Positions 1 through 8,539 of a stretch of 13,387 nt of DNA are shown in pieces (the first letter of the stretch is position 1; each line of letters opens with the position of its first letter). The position numbers were made by a program, and so were the translations under genes. Source of the DNA: Elusimicrobiota bacterium (GTDB lineage: Bacteria; CAYTYR01; UBA6262); assembly GCA_003153935.1 (NCBI GenBank), contig PMCA01000032.1:1-13387 (forward strand), written 5' to 3'. The notes below the pieces were generated by a model that saw only the letters and a program-made list of their open reading frames with translations, did no database searches and was not told the origin of the DNA.

Positions 1-70
1 CCCTGCAGGACTTGAACCTGCGACCAGCTGATTATGAGTCAGCTGCTCTAACCAACTGAGCTAAGGGCCC
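1..70 (-). tRNA. ileX: tRNA-Ile2 (CAT anticodon, lysidine type), 3' end cut by the window
   Basis: Read on the minus strand, this folds as a cloverleaf: acceptor GGGCCCT, D stem GCTC/GAGC, anticodon stem GCTGA/TCAGC around loop CTCATAA, and T arm GCAGG-TTCAAGT-CCTGC followed by AGGG. The rest of the acceptor, the discriminator base and any CCA lie outside the window. The anticodon CAT is encoded at 34-36. A CAT anticodon could mean initiator Met, elongator Met or Ile2. The sequence is very close to E. coli tRNA-Ile2 as I remember it, including the C4-G69 and C5-G68 pairs used by TilS, and it differs clearly from elongator tRNA-Met. I infer that C34 becomes lysidine so that the tRNA reads AUA codons. 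Its 5' end is one base after the rpoD stop codon, so it is probably processed out of the rpoD transcript. Confidence 0.85.
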
Positions 71-71
71 G

Positions 72-1823
72 TTATTCTACGTAGTCTCTCAACATCTTGC
101 TGCGCGACGGATGACGTAATTTACGCAGGGCCTTGCTTTCGATCTGCCTAATGCGCTCCCTGGTTACTGTAAATATCTTGCCTACTTCTTCCAAGGTACG
201 CGGATAGCCGTCGCCAATCCCGAATCTTAGTTTAATTATTTTAGCTTCTTTAGGCGTCAGGGTACCCAGGATCTTCTCGATCTCTTTACGCCGCATGATC
301 CTGATGGCCGAATTAACCGGCGACAGGTCCTGCTTGTCTTCGATGAAATCGCCCAGGCGTGAATCTTCTTCCTCGCCGATCGGCGTTTCCAGGGAGATAG
401 GCTGCGGTATGATCTTCAGCACGCCCTTTACTTTATCCGTTGATAAACGGGTCTCTTTGGCTATCTTCTCCAGCGTCGGATCGCCGCCGAATTCCTGGCG
501 ATGGAAGTTGGAAACCCGTTTCACTTTATTAATAGTCTCGGTCATGTGGACAGGGATGCGGATGGTCCTGGCCTGGTCCGCGATCGCCCTGGTTATGGCC
601 TGTCTTATCCACCAGGTGGCGTAAGTGGATATTTTGTTGCCGCGTTTGTATTCGAATTTGTCTACGGCTTTCATCAGTCCCAGGTTGCCTTCCTGGATCA
701 AGTCGAGCAGCTGCAGCCCGCGGTGCACGTGTTTTTTGGCGATACTAACTACCAACCGCAGGTTGGCTTTGATCAGACGGGTCTTATCTTCCGCTATCTG
801 TATCTGGATGCTGGTGATCCGTTCATTAAGGTCCCTGATCTCCTGTATCGGCAGGTTAGTACTGCGGACGATACGCCGCTGGCGCTGTTTAATATTTTTC
901 AAGGCGCCCAGCATCCGGCGCAGGTCCTTGGTATCGAGCCGGGCCTTTTTCTGCACGTCCTTCAGATGGACTTGCCGGTGGGCCACTCTTTTGCTCAGGT
1001 TCCATAGATCCCCTGGCGTCATTCTTAAACGGTGGGCCAAGACTGCTACTTCCTGGTCCCCCTGCTCAATCCTCTGCGCCAGATTCCTGATCTTGTGAAT
1101 GACTTTGCGGATGCGGTAATTGCTCAGGTTCAGGCTGAGGATCAGCTTATTGATGTTCTTTCTTTCCCTGACGACGCGTTTTTCCAGCGACACCCGCGCC
1201 TTTGGGGTTAATTTCTTTTTTTGCAACCTGACATGCAGGTCATGGGCGTTTTTCAGCCCTTTCTTGATCTTATGAATGATGCTCTTCAGCCGGCGCGCTT
1301 TTTTGCGCAAGACCGAAGGGCTGATCTGTTTTATCTTCACGATCTCCGGGGTGTGAGCTTCCCCTTCTTTCAACAGCTCTTCAACGTTGACTATTTCCTT
1401 GAAGATCAGCGGCGTTTCCAAAACCAGGGTGCGGATCTTCTTTAAACCTTCTTCGATCCTTTTGGCCAGCTCCATTTCTTCCTCAGCCGTCAGCAAAGGT
1501 ATCTGTCCCATTTCCTTTAAATAAAGACGGACGGAGTCACTGGTCTTCAGGTCCAGCAGCGATGGTATTATAGCGGGTTCTTCCGCTTCCACCAATGGGC
1601 TGGGCGGAACGGCTTTCTCTTCAACCTCGTCGCTCACCTCAATGCCCAGGTCGGTCAGCATGGTATAAATGTCGTCTATTTCATCTGCGGAAACAATGTC
1701 GTCCGGCAGGAGCTCGTTCACTTCCTGGTAAGTCAAGTGTCCGGATTCACGACCGATCGAGACCAGCTTGGCCAGTTCTTTGGGAGTTGGCTCTCTTTCC
1801 GCCAAATCATGTTTATTAGGCAC
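72..1823 (-). CDS. rpoD: RNA polymerase primary sigma factor RpoD (sigma-70)
   Basis: This is the primary sigma factor, which directs RNA polymerase to housekeeping promoters. With the start used here (583 aa), region 1.1 lies near residues 13-62 and region 1.2 near 94-126. A long non-conserved spacer covers about 127-341. Region 2 follows at about 342-425, with the [17 protein letters not shown] stretch from residue 401. Region 3 is at about 427-500, and region 4 ends in a helix-turn-helix containing [11 protein letters not shown] at about 552-562. The spacer is strikingly basic. I prefer the GTG start at 1821-1823 because a GGAGG (1829-1833) sits 5 bases upstream; the in-frame TTG at 1833-1835 (587 aa) has no ribosome-binding site. 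rpoD is the last protein gene of the rpsU-NIF3-dnaG-rpoD operon, starting 20 bases after the dnaG stop. Its own stop is one base from a tRNA. Confidence 0.97.
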   Translation of the reverse strand: MPNKHDLAEREPTPKELAKLVSIGRESGHLTYQEVNELLPDDIVSADEIDDIYTMLTDLGIEVSDEVEEKAVPPSPLVEAEEPAIIPSLLDLKTSDSVRLYLKEMGQIPLLTAEEEMELAKRIEEGLKKIRTLVLETPLIFKEIVNVEELLKEGEAHTPEIVKIKQISPSVLRKKARRLKSIIHKIKKGLKNAHDLHVRLQKKKLTPKARVSLEKRVVRERKNINKLILSLNLSNYRIRKVIHKIRNLAQRIEQGDQEVAVLAHRLRMTPGDLWNLSKRVAHRQVHLKDVQKKARLDTKDLRRMLGALKNIKQRQRRIVRSTNLPIQEIRDLNERITSIQIQIAEDKTRLIKANLRLVVSIAKKHVHRGLQLLDLIQEGNLGLMKAVDKFEYKRGNKISTYATWWIRQAITRAIADQARTIRIPVHMTETINKVKRVSNFHRQEFGGDPTLEKIAKETRLSTDKVKGVLKIIPQPISLETPIGEEEDSRLGDFIEDKQDLSPVNSAIRIMRRKEIEKILGTLTPKEAKIIKLRFGIGDGYPRTLEEVGKIFTVTRERIRQIESKALRKLRHPSRSKMLRDYVE

Positions 1824-1828
1824 ATCTG

Positions 1829-1833
1829 CCTCC
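1829..1833 (-). promoter_or_regulatory. Ribosome-binding site that sets the rpoD start
   Basis: On the minus strand this reads GGAGG, followed by five bases (CAGAT) and then GTG. It supports the GTG at 1821-1823 as the rpoD start. The TTG at 1833-1835 overlaps this site and has nothing comparable upstream. The site lies between the dnaG stop codon (1844-1846) and rpoD, so the two genes may be translationally coupled. Confidence 0.75.
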
Positions 1834-1843
1834 AAGTGTTCTG

Positions 1844-3622
1844 TTAAATCTTCGTACCTTTGAATTCTTTTGTCAGCTTTTTATATTCCGCGTAAAGTTC
1901 TTCGTTGACCGGTTCAGATTTCTCCAGCATCCGGGAGATCTCTTCGCTTAATAATTTGTAACGTTCCTTTTTATGGCTCTCGTTTATCGATTTGATCAAT
2001 TCCCCGGCCATTTTCTGCCCGTCGGCGCAATCCAGCTGATTGAAGGACAATTGTGCCACGATACCGGTCAGCCGGTCATCCTCCAGTAGGTCAATCACTT
2101 CCGAGGGCGTAAAACTATCCCGGTCCCGGGCTAAAGTCTCCATGCCTTCCCAGATTCGGCGCAGGTCCGGATCCTGCAATTCTTCCGGATTCAGCTGGTC
2201 TTGCCATTGCTTATATAAGTTGGAATCATTTAAAAATAATTGGATCAGGTCGCGTTGGGCTTTTTTGAACCCCGTATCGGCTCCCGATTGTTCCAGTACC
2301 GATTGGGTGATCCTTTGCCGCAAACCTTTGACCTCTATCTTCTTTAACTGCAGGAACAGCGTTTCTTCGTTCAGTTCCAGCCGTTGGGCGATCTTGCGCA
2401 CTTCTTCTTTTTGTTCCAGTATATTCTTGATCCTGGCCACCAGCGGCAAAAGTTCATTGGCGACAAATATCTTGCCCTGGCTTCCGGTTATATCGGTCAG
2501 TTTCACCAGCTGCTGCAGTCGGTATTCGACTAAAGTCATGGCGCTGGCGATCACCTGGTCAAGGGCGGCCCGGCCCTCTTTATGCAAAAGCTCGTCGGGA
2601 TCCTTGGCGCCGTTGATGACGGCTACCCTGACTTCCAGGCCGCTGTCGATCAGCAGGTCCAGTCCTCTCAGGGCGGCGGCTACGCCGGCCTGGTCGGAAT
2701 CATACAGGATAACTATCTGTCCGGCATATCTCTTGATCAGTTCGATCTGGTCCGGACCGAGTGCCACGCCCATCGTGGCGACGCAGTTCTCCACTCCGAA
2801 CTGGTGGCAAGCGATGACGTCCATATACCCTTCCAGTAAAAGAACCTGGTTCTTCTGCCTGATACTGGCACTGGCCCAGTTTAACCCGTACAACAGTTTG
2901 CTTTTGGCGAACAGGGATGATTCAGCGGAGTTAAGATATTTTGGTTGTTTGGTATCGTCCAGGGTTCTGGCGCCGAAGGCGACGATCCGGCCCTTGGCAT
3001 CCAGTATCGGATAGATTACCCGGCCGCGGAAATAATCATAGTAACGCGAGCCGTTATAATTAACCAGGCCGGCTTTTTGCAGGACCTCCTGCTTGGCCCC
3101 TTTACCCAGGGCCGCTTTCAGGAAGCCCTCACCGGATTGCGGCGCGTAACCAATCCTGAACTTTTTTAATATTTCGGGGCTCAAGCCCCTTTTATGCAAA
3201 TAATTATTAGCCGTCTTGGCTTCGGGCAGTTTCTGCAGGCAATATTCGTAGTATTTACCCGCAAGTTCATTAGCGGCGTAAAGATCTTCCTTTTCCTTAT
3301 TCCGGGCGATGGCTTCTTTGCTGCGCACCGGCGTCGGCATGGTTAGTCCGGCCCTTTTGGCCAGCTTCTCCACCGCTTCCATGAAGGTCAGGTTGTCGAT
3401 CTTCATGACAAAGCGGAAAACATTGCCCCCTGCCTGGCAGCCGAAACAATGAAAAATCTGCTTATCAGCGCTAACCATGAAGGAGGGTGATTTCTCGCTA
3501 TGAAAAGGACAAAGCGCGCGATAATTCCTGCCCGCTTTTTTTAGGTTTAAGTACTCGCCCAGCACCGCAACGATGTCATTCCGGCTGCGGACCTCTTCAA
3601 TAAATTCATTACTGATGGCCAT
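1844..3622 (-). CDS. dnaG: DNA primase DnaG
   Basis: DnaG synthesises the short RNA primers that start DNA synthesis at replication forks, working with the replicative helicase. The 592-residue length is normal for the family. The N-terminal zinc-binding domain carries the CHC2 ligand set C38, H41, C59 and C62. The TOPRIM catalytic core contains the acidic motif EGYMD (E264, D268) and the YDSD motif (D308, D310), with DPDE at 351-354. The remaining 200 or so residues are the less conserved helicase-binding region. The ATG start at 3620-3622 has an AAGGG-like site upstream. The gene begins 14 bases after the NIF3 stop and ends 20 bases before rpoD, so it belongs to the macromolecular-synthesis operon. 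All key residues are present and nothing looks broken. Confidence 0.97.
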   Translation of the reverse strand: MAISNEFIEEVRSRNDIVAVLGEYLNLKKAGRNYRALCPFHSEKSPSFMVSADKQIFHCFGCQAGGNVFRFVMKIDNLTFMEAVEKLAKRAGLTMPTPVRSKEAIARNKEKEDLYAANELAGKYYEYCLQKLPEAKTANNYLHKRGLSPEILKKFRIGYAPQSGEGFLKAALGKGAKQEVLQKAGLVNYNGSRYYDYFRGRVIYPILDAKGRIVAFGARTLDDTKQPKYLNSAESSLFAKSKLLYGLNWASASIRQKNQVLLLEGYMDVIACHQFGVENCVATMGVALGPDQIELIKRYAGQIVILYDSDQAGVAAALRGLDLLIDSGLEVRVAVINGAKDPDELLHKEGRAALDQVIASAMTLVEYRLQQLVKLTDITGSQGKIFVANELLPLVARIKNILEQKEEVRKIAQRLELNEETLFLQLKKIEVKGLRQRITQSVLEQSGADTGFKKAQRDLIQLFLNDSNLYKQWQDQLNPEELQDPDLRRIWEGMETLARDRDSFTPSEVIDLLEDDRLTGIVAQLSFNQLDCADGQKMAGELIKSINESHKKERYKLLSEEISRMLEKSEPVNEELYAEYKKLTKEFKGTKI

Positions 3623-3636
3623 ACCAGCCCTTAATG

Positions 3637-4593
3637 CTAATGCTTAAATCTCCGGAACCCGGAGGATTCGATAAATTTCAGGTTGCCGAATTTCTTTACT
3701 ACGCTGTCAAACAACAGGTTTAGACCCAGGTTATCGCTGGAGATATGCCCGGCTATGATCACGTTCAAATGGGCCCTCTCGGCGTTTTCCGCGTGCTTTT
3801 CACTCAGGTGCATGCAGACCAGGGTGCCGATACCCGCCACGGCCATTTTTTCAAAAATATCCTGCGGACCTTCGGTGCCGCCGGTCATATCCACGAAAAC
3901 TTTCCCGGCCCGGTTTGACTCCTTGCCGAGTAATATTTTAGGCGGATTGTTGTTCCGGCTGGCTTCTTTGTATTCGGGAATATCCTTGATCAGCTTCAGT
4001 ATGTCTTCCACGTACATATCTTTGTTCTTGTCCAGTATGCTCTGCAGGTAGGTAGCTACGTGATTATCCGCCACCGTATGGGCGCACATGAAAGGAATAT
4101 CCAATAGTTTGGCCGCGTCCACTGCGCGCATGTGGTTGGAAGGCATGACCCTCTTTTCCACTTCTTTCATGCGTGGTTGCAGCATTTGCTCGGCGACGTT
4201 GATAGGTACGCCGAACTGCGCCAGGATATCCGCCTGCATTCCCATCACTTCATAAAAATTAGCGTAAGCGCGTCCGGATGGATGGTGAGCGATTACCAGG
4301 TCCACCTTTTCGCCCTTCTGTTTGAGCCGGTCCGCCAGCACCAGTTCCTGCACGTCGATGTCGATACCGACCATAACGGTGTTGATCTCCGTCTGGGGAT
4401 TGCCGGACAGCATCCTGGTATCCGCGTAAGGATTAATTAAACGGTCCTTGTCGAAGGCCTCTTTGGCTTCCTTATCCATCTTCTGAAAGCGTTCATTGGT
4501 ACGGGTTAGCAAATTATCCACCGCTTTAACGCCGCGCGGATCCTGCTTTTTCCCCTGGTTTACGATATAATCATAAAGTTCCTGAAAACGCAT
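3637..4593 (-). CDS. NIF3-family (NGG1p-interacting factor 3-like) metal-binding protein
   Basis: This 318-residue protein belongs to the NIF3 family, whose dinuclear-metal fold is known but whose cellular reaction is not settled. It keeps the family's ligand pattern in order: an HH pair in AHHPSG (H103, H104), an HTxxD motif (H172 to D176), and an HxxxD motif (H283, D287), where the E. coli homologue YbgI has HxxxE. The Glu-to-Asp change keeps a carboxylate ligand. An N-terminal extension of roughly 70 residues precedes the core, with an NPYADTR motif near 54-60. The ATG at 4591-4593 has a GGGAG seven bases upstream. The gene sits between rpsU and dnaG, 14 bases before dnaG, and is surely co-transcribed with them. 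The family assignment is firm at motif level; the function is unknown, and a link to tRNA or nucleotide chemistry would be speculation. Confidence 0.85.
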   Translation of the reverse strand: MRFQELYDYIVNQGKKQDPRGVKAVDNLLTRTNERFQKMDKEAKEAFDKDRLINPYADTRMLSGNPQTEINTVMVGIDIDVQELVLADRLKQKGEKVDLVIAHHPSGRAYANFYEVMGMQADILAQFGVPINVAEQMLQPRMKEVEKRVMPSNHMRAVDAAKLLDIPFMCAHTVADNHVATYLQSILDKNKDMYVEDILKLIKDIPEYKEASRNNNPPKILLGKESNRAGKVFVDMTGGTEGPQDIFEKMAVAGIGTLVCMHLSEKHAENAERAHLNVIIAGHISSDNLGLNLLFDSVVKKFGNLKFIESSGFRRFKH

Positions 4594-4611
4594 CGGCTGT
4601 CTCCCGCTTGT

Positions 4612-4624
4612 CCCCTTGAAGGGG
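4612..4624 (-). other. Short hairpin between rpsU and the NIF3 gene
   Basis: CCCCT (4612-4616) and AGGGG (4620-4624) form a perfect five-pair stem with a three-base loop, starting two bases after the rpsU stop codon. No run of U follows it on the minus strand, so it is not a standard intrinsic terminator. It could be a processing site, an attenuator or a 3'-end stabiliser for rpsU mRNA. In E. coli a partial terminator occupies the equivalent place between rpsU and dnaG. Confidence 0.4.
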
Positions 4625-4626
4625 CT

Positions 4627-4821
4627 TTAGTAGTATTTTCTTTCCCTGCGACGGCGTTTCCGATCTGCTTCTTTTTGTTTCTTGCGCCGTCTGACTCCCG
4701 GGCTTTCATAATACTCGCGTTTTTTTATCTCGGTCATTACCCCGTCTTTTTCGCATTCTTTTTTGAATCTTTTTAAAGCTTCGTCAATTGTTTCGTGCTC
4801 GCGCACCCTGACTCCGGTCAC
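4627..4821 (-). CDS. rpsU: Small ribosomal subunit protein bS21
   Basis: bS21 is a small, very basic protein of the 30S subunit that lies near the anti-Shine-Dalgarno end of 16S rRNA and helps initiation. The product is 64 residues, within the family range. It has the signature [20 protein letters not shown] in the first half, then KKREYYE, and an Arg/Lys-rich tail ending in KYY. I chose the GTG at 4819-4821. It aligns exactly with the first residue of E. coli S21, and a purine-rich AAAGGGGG lies nine bases upstream. The in-frame TTG at 4828-4830 directly touches that G-run and cannot use it. rpsU is the first gene of the rpsU-NIF3-dnaG-rpoD operon and has a clear promoter about 50 bases upstream. 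Confidence 0.95.
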   Translation of the reverse strand: MTGVRVREHETIDEALKRFKKECEKDGVMTEIKKREYYESPGVRRRKKQKEADRKRRRRERKYY

Positions 4822-4830
4822 TCTGTTCAA

Positions 4831-4838
4831 CCCCCTTT
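4831..4838 (-). promoter_or_regulatory. Ribosome-binding site that sets the rpsU start
   Basis: The minus strand reads AAAGGGGG here, nine bases before the GTG at 4819-4821. It directly abuts the alternative TTG at 4828-4830, so the TTG would have no spacing. The site therefore favours the 64-residue product. Confidence 0.6.
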
Positions 4839-4874
4839 ATCGTACCGATTCACAATTTATTTCATAAGAATATA

Positions 4875-4903
4875 AATATACCATAATGGCGATTATCTTT
4901 CAA
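4875..4903 (-). promoter_or_regulatory. Sigma-70-type promoter of the rpsU-NIF3-dnaG-rpoD operon
   Basis: On the minus strand, TTGAAA (complement 4898-4903) is separated by exactly 17 bases from TATATT (complement 4875-4880). Each hexamer matches the TTGACA/TATAAT consensus at five of six positions. Transcription would start near 4868, giving a leader of roughly 47 bases before the rpsU GTG. The promoter lies in the 86-base gap between dnaJ and rpsU, with its -35 box five bases past the dnaJ stop codon. The region is A+T rich. The start site is inferred from spacing only. Confidence 0.75.
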
Positions 4904-4907
4904 GTGT

Positions 4908-6059
4908 TTATTTGAACATTTCCCAAAAGCCTTTATCCCCGCCCTCACCTGTTTTTTGCAGGCGTTCCAGCTCTTTCAACAATTGCTTTTCCTTATCATT
5001 GACCCGGCGGGGCACATCTACGATCGCGCGCACCAGCAGGTCGCCCCGGCCGCGGCTACCCAGGAACGGAACCCCCTTCTGTTTGAGCCGGAAAATAGTA
5101 GCGCTCTGCGTACCGGCTGGTATCTTCATGGTCACGTTACCCTCCAGGGTCTCCACCTCGACTTCCGCTCCCAACGCGGCTTGCGCGAAAGAAATATGCT
5201 TATCGGTGACCAGGTTGGTTTTTTCCCGCTCGAACTTAGGATCTTTACGCACATGGATAATGACGTAAAGATCACCGCTGGGACCGCCGCGTTCGCCGGC
5301 TTCTCCCTCGCTCCTGACCCGTAGATGAGAACCCTCATCCACGCCGGCCGGGATCTTTACTTTAATATTAGAGGTTTTTTCTATCAGTCCGCCGCCGCGG
5401 CATTCAGGACAGGGGGTTTCCACGATCGTGCCCTCCCCGTGACATTTGGGGCAGGGCTGGACCATGCTGAAAAATCCCTGGCTCAACCGGATCTTGCCCT
5501 GGCCCTTGCATTGCGGACAGGTCTTGCGTCCGGTACCAGGTTTAGCACCATTGCCTCCGCAAACCGGGCAGGTTTCCCGCCGGGGTATCTTCAGTTCAAT
5601 TTCTTTGCCGAAAATTGCGTCCCGAAAATCCAGGGTCGCTTCGTATTGCAGGTCCGAGCCGCGGACCACCCTGCTTCTCCGGCCGCCCCGGGTTTCTGCC
5701 TGCTGCCCGAACATCCCCGAAAAAATATCGCCGAAAATATCGCCGATATCGCCGGCATCTCCACCAAACCCCTGAGAATCACCGAAACCTTGCCCGCCAA
5801 ATCCAGGACCGCCTCCTGGTCCACCCGCGCCTACGCCGGCATGGCCGTATTGGTCATACAGCTGACGTTTCTTAGGATCGCTCAGGGCTTCATAAGCCTC
5901 ATTGATCTCTTTGAATTTTTCCTCCGCCCCTTTATCACCCTGGTTCTTATCGGGATGAAACTTCAGGGCTAGCTGGCGATAGGCGTCCTTGATCTCCCTG
6001 TCGCTGGCGCCGCGGGAGATCCCCAGGACCTCATAATAATCTCTCTTTCCATTAGCCAA
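4908..6059 (-). CDS. dnaJ: Chaperone DnaJ (Hsp40)
   Basis: DnaJ delivers unfolded proteins to DnaK and stimulates its ATPase. The 383-residue protein is a complete type I DnaJ. It has a J domain at about 5-70 with the HPD motif at 35-37, and a Gly/Phe-rich linker at about 73-128. Four CxxCxGxG-type repeats form two zinc sites, with cysteines at 164/167, 181/184, 203/206 and 217/220. Substrate-binding beta domains flank and follow the zinc region. The start is a TTG (6057-6059), the only in-frame choice that gives the normal [13 protein letters not shown] beginning. A GGGG stretch lies eight bases upstream inside the dnaK coding end. Only three bases separate the dnaK stop from this start, so translation is probably coupled to dnaK. 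No terminator is visible after dnaJ. Confidence 0.97.
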   Translation of the reverse strand: MANGKRDYYEVLGISRGASDREIKDAYRQLALKFHPDKNQGDKGAEEKFKEINEAYEALSDPKKRQLYDQYGHAGVGAGGPGGGPGFGGQGFGDSQGFGGDAGDIGDIFGDIFSGMFGQQAETRGGRRSRVVRGSDLQYEATLDFRDAIFGKEIELKIPRRETCPVCGGNGAKPGTGRKTCPQCKGQGKIRLSQGFFSMVQPCPKCHGEGTIVETPCPECRGGGLIEKTSNIKVKIPAGVDEGSHLRVRSEGEAGERGGPSGDLYVIIHVRKDPKFEREKTNLVTDKHISFAQAALGAEVEVETLEGNVTMKIPAGTQSATIFRLKQKGVPFLGSRGRGDLLVRAIVDVPRRVNDKEKQLLKELERLQKTGEGGDKGFWEMFK

Positions 6060-6062
6060 GGA

Positions 6063-7967
6063 TTATTCCCCGCCCTTCTTTTTCTCATCCTCGTCCACTA
6101 TTTCGGCATCGACCACTTTTTCTTTGCCGTCTCCGCCTGTGGTTCCGGTGTCACTGGCCGGACCCTGTTCGCCGCCATCGGCGGCACCAGCGCCGGTGGT
6201 ACCCTGGCCCTTGTTGGCATTGGCTTGTTTGTAAACTTCCTCCGCCATTTTGTGGCTGGCGCTCATCAATTTCTCTTTGGTCTCCCTGATCTTATCGATG
6301 TCCGATCCTTTGAGAGCTTCTTTGGCGTCATTCAGCGCCTGTTCTATCTTCAGCTTTTCTTCCTGGCTCACTTTATCGCCTTGTTCGCGCAGGGTTTTTT
6401 CCACCGAATACACCATGGCGTCCGCTTCGTTCTTGATCTCTATCTCTTCGCGGCGCTTTTTATCGTCATCGGCGAACTGCTCCGCCTGTTTGACCATCTT
6501 ATCAATGTCTTCCTTATTCAGCTTGTTGGAAGCGCTGATCTTAATTGACTGTTCTTTGCCCGTGCCCAGGTCCTTGGCTCCCACATGGATGATGCCGTTG
6601 GCATCGATATCGAAAGTAACTTCGATCTGCGGCAAACCACGCGGCGCCGGCGGGATGCCCACCAGGTCGAACCGGCCCAGGGTCACGTTATCTTTGACCA
6701 TCGGCCTCTCACCCTGCAACACGTGTATATCCACTGCCGGCTGGTTATCAGCCGCGGTAGAAAACGTCTGGCTTTTCTTGACCGGGATGGTGGTATTCCG
6801 GTCGATCAATTTAGTGAACACTCCACCCAGGGTTTCGATACCCAGGGACAGCGGGGTCACGTCCAGCAGCAGTACATCCTTGATCTCTCCACCCAAAACT
6901 CCGGCCTGGATCGCCGCGCCCATGGCTACGCATTCCATCGGGTCGATGCCGCGTTCCACCTTTTTGCCGACATGGTCCTCGACGAATTTCTGCACTATAG
7001 GCATCCGGGTCGGGCCGCCTACCAGGATGATCCGGGCGATATCGTTGGGAGTCAGCTTGGAGTCGCTCAAAGCCTGGTCCACCGAATGTTTGCATTTCTG
7101 CACTATCGGGTCCACGATATTCTCCAGGGTGCTGCGGGACAATTTCATGGTTAAATGCTTAGGTCCGCCGGCATCAGCCGTAATGAACGGCAGGTTGAGG
7201 TCAGTTTCCATAACATTGGAAAGTTCTATCTTGGCTTTTTCCGCCGCTTCTTTCAGCCTTTGCACCGCCATTTTATCGTTGCGCAGGTCGATGCCGGTTT
7301 GATTTTTGAATTCCCCGGCGATATAATCGATCAGGGCGTTATCCATATCCGTGCCGCCCAACTGCGTGTCACCGGAGGTGGAGATAACTTCGAACACTCC
7401 TTTGCCGAAATCCATGATAGTTACGTCCAGGGTTCCGCCGCCCAGGTCGAAGACCAGGATCTTTTCTTCCCGGCCCTTCTTGTCTATGCCGTAAGCCAAG
7501 CAGGCCGCGGTCGGCTCGTTGATGATGCGGATCACTTCGAGACCGGCAATGGTGCCGGCATCTTTGGTAGCCTGGCGCTGGTTGTCATTGAAATACGCCG
7601 GTACGGTGATGACCGCTTTTTCCACCTTGTCGCCCAAAAAGTTTTCCGCGTCCCGTTTGATCTTCTGCAGAATGAACGCAGATATCTGCTGGGGCGTATA
7701 TTCCTTGCCGTAGATCTTATATTTGTAGTCCGTTCCCATTTTCCTTTTGGCCGCCATGACGGTGCCTTCGATGTTCGAAACCGCCTGCCTTCTGGCCGGT
7801 TCGCCCACTAACAATTCTCCATCCTTGGTGAAAGCCACGTAAGACGGGAAAGCTTTACCGCCGATGCTGGTGCCTTCCGCGCTGGCGATGATCGTCGCCT
7901 TGCCGCCCTCCAGAACCGCGGCCGCAGAATTTGACGTACCTAGATCGATACCGATTATCTTGCTCAT
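6063..7967 (-). CDS. dnaK: Chaperone DnaK (Hsp70)
   Basis: DnaK is the ATP-driven Hsp70 chaperone that binds exposed hydrophobic segments, working with DnaJ and GrpE. The protein is 634 residues. The ATPase domain begins with GIDLGTSNS (the usual form is GIDLGTTNS) and contains K74, the likely equivalent of E. coli K70, [14 protein letters not shown] near 125-138, and DLGGGTLD at 174-181. The interdomain linker and first substrate strand read [14 protein letters not shown] helical lid follows, then a Gly/Thr-rich tail ending with the conserved [11 protein letters not shown]. The loop after K74 runs directly from MGTDYK to TPQQIS, lacking the insert of about 24 residues found in E. coli DnaK; this is the form seen in Bacillus. 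The ATG has a strong AGGAGG eight bases upstream and lies 29 bases after the grpE stop. Confidence 0.98.
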   Translation of the reverse strand: MSKIIGIDLGTSNSAAAVLEGGKATIIASAEGTSIGGKAFPSYVAFTKDGELLVGEPARRQAVSNIEGTVMAAKRKMGTDYKYKIYGKEYTPQQISAFILQKIKRDAENFLGDKVEKAVITVPAYFNDNQRQATKDAGTIAGLEVIRIINEPTAACLAYGIDKKGREEKILVFDLGGGTLDVTIMDFGKGVFEVISTSGDTQLGGTDMDNALIDYIAGEFKNQTGIDLRNDKMAVQRLKEAAEKAKIELSNVMETDLNLPFITADAGGPKHLTMKLSRSTLENIVDPIVQKCKHSVDQALSDSKLTPNDIARIILVGGPTRMPIVQKFVEDHVGKKVERGIDPMECVAMGAAIQAGVLGGEIKDVLLLDVTPLSLGIETLGGVFTKLIDRNTTIPVKKSQTFSTAADNQPAVDIHVLQGERPMVKDNVTLGRFDLVGIPPAPRGLPQIEVTFDIDANGIIHVGAKDLGTGKEQSIKISASNKLNKEDIDKMVKQAEQFADDDKKRREEIEIKNEADAMVYSVEKTLREQGDKVSQEEKLKIEQALNDAKEALKGSDIDKIRETKEKLMSASHKMAEEVYKQANANKGQGTTGAGAADGGEQGPASDTGTTGGDGKEKVVDAEIVDEDEKKKGGE

Positions 7968-7996
7968 ACATTCATCCTCCTCTTTCTTTTTGTTTA

Positions 7997-8539
7997 TTAT
8001 TTTTCTTCTTTTTCTTTAATTTTCTTCGCTACTTTCACCAGGGCCGGGCGGATAACCCTGCCCTTAAAGTTGTATCCTTTCTGGATCTCTTCGATGATTT
8101 GTTCGTCTTCAAAGTCGGTCCTCTCTTCCTGGCTAACGACATGGTGCAGGCTGGGATCTAGTTTCTCTTTGTGGGTCTTGATCGGCTCCACCCCTTCCTG
8201 TTTCAAGAAATTCTTGAACTCCTTGTCGATCAGCATCAATCCTTCCAAAATTGTTTTATGGTTATCATGTTCCTTGGCCGCCTTCAGCGCCCGCTCCAGG
8301 TTATCAACCAGCGGCAAAAGTTTAAGGAAAATGTCTTCCTGGCCGAATTTAACCAGTTCCACTTTTTCCTTCTCCACGCGCCGGCGGTAATTCTCGAACT
8401 CCGCCTTTAAGCGCAGCAGCTGGTCATAATAATCCTCGGTTTTCTTTTTCTGCTCGGCCAGGGATTCCTGCAGCAAAGCCAGCTCGTTCAGCTTTTCCTG
8501 CAGGTTAAGGTCTTCCAGTTCATTTTTTTCTTGGTTCAC
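7997..8539 (-). CDS. grpE: Nucleotide exchange factor GrpE
   Basis: GrpE releases ADP from DnaK and so resets the chaperone cycle. The 180-residue product shows the family layout: a long N-terminal coiled coil (about 10-60, ending in FENYRRR), a helical dimerisation part (about 60-115), and the C-terminal beta domain that contacts the DnaK ATPase. The beta domain contains the signature region GVEPI...DPSLHHVV...[16 protein letters not shown]. The start is GTG (8537-8539), with AAGGAG seven bases upstream. This start lies inside the end of hrcA, a 20-base overlap, which suggests translational coupling. Two stop codons in tandem (TAA TAA) end the gene. It is part of the CIRCE-controlled hrcA-grpE-dnaK-dnaJ operon. 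Confidence 0.97.
   Translation of the reverse strand: MNQEKNELEDLNLQEKLNELALLQESLAEQKKKTEDYYDQLLRLKAEFENYRRRVEKEKVELVKFGQEDIFLKLLPLVDNLERALKAAKEHDNHKTILEGLMLIDKEFKNFLKQEGVEPIKTHKEKLDPSLHHVVSQEERTDFEDEQIIEEIQKGYNFKGRVIRPALVKVAKKIKEKEEK

Noticed and set aside
1-70. Elongator or initiator tRNA-Met
   Set aside because: The anticodon is CAT, but the acceptor stem (C4, C5), the anticodon stem and the T arm resemble tRNA-Ile2; the initiator-specific run of three G-C pairs in the anticodon stem is absent.
295-3169. Several open frames on the plus strand opposite rpoD and dnaG
   Set aside because: They are shadows of strongly conserved minus-strand genes, lack ribosome-binding sites and have low-complexity, unlikely protein sequences.
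6250-7811. Long plus-strand open frames (up to 350 codons) opposite dnaK
   Set aside because: dnaK codon bias commonly creates long antisense frames; nothing in the translated sequence resembles a protein family.
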